DNA from: Posidonia oceanica
Taxonomy: Eukaryota; Streptophyta; Magnoliopsida; Alismatales; Posidoniaceae
Assembly (NCBI GenBank): GCA_037176725.1
Contig: JAZBRS010000049.1
Coordinates: 14,278,001 to 14,342,000 of the forward strand
DNA: 64,000 nt
Direction of reading: 5' to 3'
Under the pieces are notes generated by a model that was given only the letters and a program-made list of their open reading frames with translations, had not been told where the DNA came from and searched no databases. Positions within the stretch are counted from its first letter, which is position 1. Each line of letters opens with the position of its first letter. This document shows positions 59,201-64,000 of the stretch, piece by piece. The position numbers were made by a program, and so were the translations under genes.

Positions 59201-61689
59201 CGGAGCCATCCACAGCAAACACCTGCGACCATTCTCTGCCAGAAATCAACCCAATCCCAAACTTCCCCTCTAGGCCTCCACCAGCCCTCCTCTGAATCCA
59301 GAAACACTCACCTAGCATCCAGGAGTACACCGCCACCTTCCATTTGAGCTAGAGAGCAGCGAACACCTCCCCCCACCTCCGGCAGCCTCTGTTGAACCCA
59401 CTAAAGCCGAATCTTCCTCCGGGCTGCAAAACTCCGTTCTAGACATCCAGGAAGCACCAGAGCACATCACTGAGTAGATCCCAGCACGCCCGAGCCGTCG
59501 ACAGCATCTACAATAGCCGGACAAACTCCGCCGGCGATCACTGAAGCAGCTGACGTCGGGGGGACTCCTCAGCTGCGGAATCAGGTACCACACTCTCCCT
59601 TTAGCTTAGTCTCCATCCTCTCTTGCTTTTCCACCCTTTAGACTAGGGTTCTAGCCCCTCCTGCCTAGAGTCAACGCCGCCGTCTCCTTTCTTCTCCGGT
59701 GAGCTCTGCCTTTGTCTTGCCACTCCGGTTAGCAGAAAGCAGCTCCAATCGTCGCCCGATGACCACACAAACCCCAGGATCACGCCGGTGCCTTCAAAAC
59801 GTCCTCTCGTCGCGCCGATCATCCGGTCGACCTCCGGAAGTCCAGCAGCCCTCTGTCGAGCTCTCCGGTTTGCTTCAGGCCATGCCGTGGCTCGCCGACG
59901 TTGTAGCAACCTCCGTCCGGCTCCAGAGCAGGTCGCCCGCCGGTCAGCGCCTCACCAACACCCCTCTTTCTCCTTCGACGGCCGCTGGTAGCAACTGCTA
60001 CAGTGGCCGTCGTTCTGTGTTTTTACTGTAGCGTTATTTTCTTTACCATGCTATTTTGCCATTAAATTGCATTTTCAGCTCCTGTTTTTATTTTATTACA
60101 TTCTGGTCCTGCCCTCGTTTATAACTCATTTAATTCTGAATTTAAATCTTATTAAATTGCATGAAAAACTTAAAAAACTAATTAATTGCATGTTGGTCCT
60201 TCTGCTGTGTTTTCTATTTAAGTTCATTTTAGTTCAGGCCCTCTGGTTTTTCATTATTGCATGTTAGTCATTTAATTAATAATCTGATTTAATGCTTTAA
60301 GTTTACCTTAATAAATTACATTTTTAAATCCTGTTCTTTTCCTCATTTGCATTTAGGCCTCTGTTCTATTAACTTATGCATTTATTTTGCATCTTTTCTT
60401 ATTGCATTGCATCATTTCCCCCATGCATTTTAATTTTTACATATAGGTCCTCCATATCATGCACAGCATCTGTTAAATCACATTTTTGCTTATAAAATTG
60501 TATTTTAGACCCTACATATTTCGAAATTACACATAGGTCCTCTGCATGTTTATAAAACTCATTCAAATGCACATTTTTGCTTATAAAATTGCATTTTAGA
60601 CCCTGCATATTTAAAAATTGCATATAAGTCCTCTGTTTGCATTCACAGACCATTTAAGACCACTTTTTTGCTTACAAAATTGCATTTCAACCCCGGCACG
60701 TTTCAAAATTGCATGATTGTCCTCCACATGATTTCAAAACTTATCCTAATGCATATTTTACCTTGTAAAATTGCATTTTAAACCCTGCATTTTGCAAAAT
60801 TACACTCAGACCCTCCAGTTTTCAAAAACCTTGCATAAAAGCCCTCTAACTTTTCAAAATCTTTGCATTTAGACCCCCACTTTTTCAGAAATTGCACATA
60901 AGTTCCCAAGTTTTCTGAAAAATCACCCTTAGGTCTTTTCTTGCATTTCTGCATGCATTGCACTGATGCATCTTTGCATTTGGCATTCTTGCACACACTT
61001 AAGCATTCTTAGCTCCCATTTACATGGGAGGACCTATTTTACACACCCCTAGGACCTCCTGTACACCTAGATCCATCTTTCTCCCCTGTTCTGGCCCCTC
61101 TGTCTTGAAGCTGGGATATCTTTAGATCCGACCGTTGGATCTTCTCAACCAAGCTACCTGGACGACCCCGGCGGAGCGCTCTTCAGCATGGACCAAGCAG
61201 TTCTCAGATCAGGCTTCAGATTTCCAAGGTAAGTCCTCCTGAACCCCTGCATAGCATTCATTTGCACACCATTTGCATTGCAAGCATTGTTTTTGCTTTC
61301 TGATTTCTCGAGCATGTAGATTAGGACTCCCTCTTCTTATCTATCGACTCCATTTCCTCTTTTCGCGTACTCTTGGCATCTTTGTATTGCGTTTCCCCTT
61401 CTTTCACCACTAATTGCGACTTTCTTCCCCCTTTTCCACGATCCGATAGCATCGCGAGCTTTTGGCAGCGTGCGAGATACATCGTGGGACACTTTGGTGG
61501 GAAATGGTCACAGAACAGTGGTAATCCCTCCACTTGCTCCTCTTCCCTTTTGTAGATCTTCACACCTACTTTGCGTGGTCTTTAAACAGCTTTCGTTCTC
61601 ACACTTACGCTGTTTACCTCCCCTTTGCTTCTCCTGCCCTTTCTCTTTGCATCTCCATCTGCATGGCTTTATCGATGTTTTATTTCGCC

Positions 61690-62000
61690 TGTTTTGGCAC
61701 TGTTTTGCTTGTCCGCTCTGTCTTTGGCATCGTTTTGCGTGCCTGCTTTGTCTTTGCACCGTTTTGCGTGCCTGCTTTGTCTTTGCACCGTTTTGCGTGC
61801 CCGTTTTCCTTTTGGCACCGTTTTGCGTGCCCGCTTTTGTTTCATGCACCGTTTTACGTGCCCGCCTTTGTTTTCTACACCGTTTCGCGTGTCGCTTCCT
61901 TTTTCTGTACCGTTTTGCGTGCTGCCTTTGTTCTTTGCACCGTTTCGCATGTTGCTTCTGTTTCTCGCATCGTTTTGCACATCTTATGCCATTTTCTCTT
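61690..62000 (+). repeat. minisatellite in the Ogre LTR, about 28-31-bp unit
   Basis: About ten degenerate units of the type CACCGTTTTGCGTGCCTGC-TTTGTCTTTG. It creates long Cys/Phe-rich ORFs on one strand and Lys/Arg/Gln-rich ORFs on the other, both artefacts of the repeat. Confidence 0.85.
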
Positions 62001-62256
62001 GCATGTCGCCTGCACCGCTTGATTTTACCGCTGTTTTGCTTTTTCGCCTGTATTCGCATATAGGGCAGTGATGCTTACTACCTGGAGTTCTCACGAGCCA
62101 GGTCTCGGCCGGTTCGGAACACAGACAGCGTTGCTGAGCACTTAGACTGCACGTTTACTTCCCTACATTGCATCTCATCACTTAGAGCACACTTATGAGC
62201 ATTCATTCAGGCATTTAGGCATTGAAACCTGCATTTCCCTGTGTATGTGAGCGTAA

Positions 62257-62352
62257 GCCTAGAAAGACCGATTCTTGAGTGTGTCGGGGGTGCCTAACAC
62301 CTTCCCCGCACGTAACAGGAGTCCTTGCCCAGTCTTTTGGCCCGCAATGATC
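62257..62352 (+). promoter_or_regulatory. conserved LTR block of unknown role, copy 2
   Basis: From GCCTAGAAAGACCG through GGTGCCTAACACC and AGGAGTCC to CCCGCAATGATC, matching the block at 18841-18936 in an otherwise dissimilar LTR. The word GGTGGCGACTC follows at 62503-62513, as it does after the other copy. Confidence 0.55.
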
Positions 62353-62681
62353 ATATTGCCCTTATCCTAGGCATGAGTCATATCACTTGCATTCATTTGC
62401 ATTTGTTTTCCTTTGCATTGCTTTGCATTGCCTCCTTTGCTTGGTTTTGTGTGTTAGTCCATGCATTTCCCCCGGTTTTCCTTGTCTTCCGATAATAGAC
62501 ATGGTGGCGACTCTGAATTGTCTTATCTTCTTCTTTTCTTATCTTTTCTCCTCTGTTTTAAGTGTTTTCGAGTTGAGCCCTCCTCCTCGGACATAGCCGC
62601 TTATAGTGAGCTTGATTCCGATCGATGCACGCGAGCTTCTGGCAGTGTGCATGGACGATCTGAACACCGGGATTACTACAG

Positions 62682-62700
62682 TGGCGACTCCGCTGCGGAT
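62682..62700 (+). promoter_or_regulatory. Ogre/Tat primer binding site (tRNA-Arg type)
   Basis: TGGCGACTCCGCTGCGGAT follows the LTR end after one base. From memory, Ogre elements use a tRNA-Arg primer with a site of this kind (TGGCGACTCCGCTGGGGA). Confidence 0.75.
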
Positions 62701-64000
62701 CCTAGACTCCGGCTTTCGTTTTTGGCTTTTCGCTCGCCACTTTCGTAGTTCTGCTTACCTTTGTTTGCCTCTTTGCCTGTTTTGGTCGCTCTTCTGTGCA
62801 AACTCCTAGCAAGTCGCCTCGTGGTTACTTTGCTTAGGTTTTGCACCCCCTCGGCTGCTTTTGCCTTGGTTTTTGCTCTGTCTTGCTCTGCTTTGTTTAA
62901 TTTGCTTGTTTACTTGCCTATTTCCTTGCTTCTGCTCTTACTTGCTTTACAGCTTACCTGTCTTTACTTTCTTTATCTTACTTACTTATTATTGCTTTAT
63001 TTCCTGCACAATGCATGTCTACATACTTGTTTGGCAACAATGCATGCTTTTTGAATGATGAATGCTTTCTTTTACACATTTGCTATGTCACTACACACGC
63101 ACATGCCCTGTATATATGCCTTTTGACATGATGAATGCTTTCTCTTCACTATCATGCTCACAAACACTCACACATGCCATGCACCTGCCTTTTGCTATGT
63201 TGTATGCTGTTTGCCTGCCATATTTGACTGATTTTCTTCCCTTTCGCACATGCCATGCCTAGGATAGTAGAGACTGTTTGCTCTTCCTGTGGTTAACTAA
63301 AAGTGGCAAGTAAAAAGAACTTCTAGGAGCAACTAGAGACTTCAAACAATCCTGCACCCCCTTGGGTTAATAAAATGCGTAAGATAAAAAACTCTAAGCA
63401 TTTGCATAAGCATCATATAGGGCATGCATTCTTCTCATCTGAGTCCACCTACTAGTCTGCGAAGGATGGTCCCGACCTCTTGTTCCACCACTTTTGGCGT
63501 GGGCCAAGTCAGTCGGTCTGTCCCCCCTTTGTCTAGGGGTTGTGTCGATGTAGTGGAGTGTACTGCCCACGCTTTGGCGGGGTTAGGGCCACCAATGCAC
63601 CACCCTGTTATTACCTCAGCTCTGGCTAGGAGTTCACAGGAAGCCTACTTTTTCTGGCCTGAGTTGGTGACCCGTACACCTAGGGATACCCGAAGTAGAT
63701 CACCTACTAGGACACACTAGATAGGTGAGGGGGGCATACTAGAAAGCATACATATCATTCATGTCATCTAACTTAACTCATTTGCATCTGTCTTTTAGTT
63801 TCTAATCCTTGTTTGTCTCTGCCTGTGTCAGCAGTGATCGGTAAGCGAGTTCCCCTTGCTGGAGCTTGAGTACCGTCCCTTTCTGACACCCCTGTTGCGA
63901 CCTTGTTCGCGACTATTCCCCTTCTGAGCTATCCGCCTTTGCGACGATAGCTCTTATTAGGAATCGCCGCTTGCATACCCGTCGCAGCCATATTCTCACG
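62701..64000 (+). mobile_element. Ogre/Tat internal region, 5' leader, running off the right edge
   Basis: Non-coding leader after the primer site: first very pyrimidine-rich (62750-63000), then a part with TGCTTTCTTTTACACATT/TGCTTTCTCTTCAC repeats (63060-63260), then 63420-63720, which can be read as one 98-codon frame but has no recognisable domain. gag/pol must lie beyond the window. Confidence 0.6.

Larger units (their letters stand above)
56837..62680 (+). repeat. complete Ogre/Tat LTR, 5.84 kb
   Basis: Starts TGTTGACACCCC after a polypurine tract and ends GGGATTACTACA, one base before a primer binding site. It thus has both 3'-LTR context (upstream) and 5'-LTR context (downstream). LTRs of 5-6 kb are characteristic of Ogre-like Tat elements. 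Composition along it: AAACCCTA words, an A-rich part (57570-58320), a CT-rich part and GC-richer leader (58320-60000), TGCATTT-rich (60060-60960), a minisatellite (61690-62000) and the conserved block (62257-62352). ORFs in it are not considered genes. Confidence 0.85.

Noticed and set aside
61470..62063. Long overlapping ORFs, one Cys/Phe-rich and one Lys/Arg/Gln-rich, on opposite strands
   Set aside because: Both are translations of a 28-31-bp minisatellite in the Ogre LTR; there is no start context, domain or splice structure.

Overview
The window is nuclear DNA of a flowering plant. It holds two plant housekeeping loci with spliced genes (GT/AG introns, transit-peptide-like N-termini) set among LTR retrotransposons, LINE relics, hAT, PIF/Harbinger and CACTA transposons. 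I cannot fix the species. The proteins and the TE mix fit a large, TE-rich angiosperm genome, perhaps a monocot, but that is inference.

Host genes. SAL1-type 3'(2'),5'-bisphosphate nucleotidase (PAP phosphatase) lies at 4369-13609 (+) as eight exons that splice into an intact 423-residue frame. Tail to tail with it, 351 bp away, is a gene for the E1-alpha subunit of branched-chain 2-oxoacid dehydrogenase (13961-37009, -). Eight exons sit at 13961-15922. The first exon, encoding the mitochondrial presequence, is 20.8 kb away at 36746-37009. As it stands this gene has a 2-nt deletion in exon 2 and a stop codon in exon 4, so it looks like a recent pseudogene (or carries sequence errors).

The giant intron 1 (15923-36745) is a nest of mobile elements resolved by target-site duplications (TSDs). 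The outermost is an element bounded by GTGGG. Inside it is a minus-strand Ty1/copia element (16428-34454, TSD TTAAC). Its 3' LTR contains a solo Tat/Ogre-type LTR (16722-19125, TSD CACAT). Its RNase H region contains a complete but degenerate Tekay/Del-type chromovirus (20100-29461), whose 5' LTR in turn holds a non-autonomous hAT element (21412-22034).

Right half. From 37 to 45 kb there are hAT-type elements and a PIF/Harbinger element (40568-43541, TSD TTA) keeping only a broken MYB/SANT ORF1. A second copy of a repeat also found in SAL1 intron 2 begins at 44963. It is split by an 8-kb non-autonomous CACTA element (45339-53385, TSD AAA) that has captured exons of two unrelated genes, a peroxisomal-type 3-ketoacyl-CoA thiolase and a gamma-carbonic-anhydrase-like protein, plus a nested hAT element (46410-48396). 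From 53525 to the end lies an Ogre/Tat compound: a truncated LTR start, an internal 3' region made of three families of tandem repeats, a polypurine tract, a complete 5.84-kb LTR, a tRNA-Arg-type primer binding site at 62682, and the 5' leader of another internal region. The left edge (1-2996) is the start of another Ogre/Tat LTR on the minus strand.

No tRNA, rRNA, CRISPR or prokaryotic feature was seen. All TE polyproteins are broken; they are described but not reconstructed.
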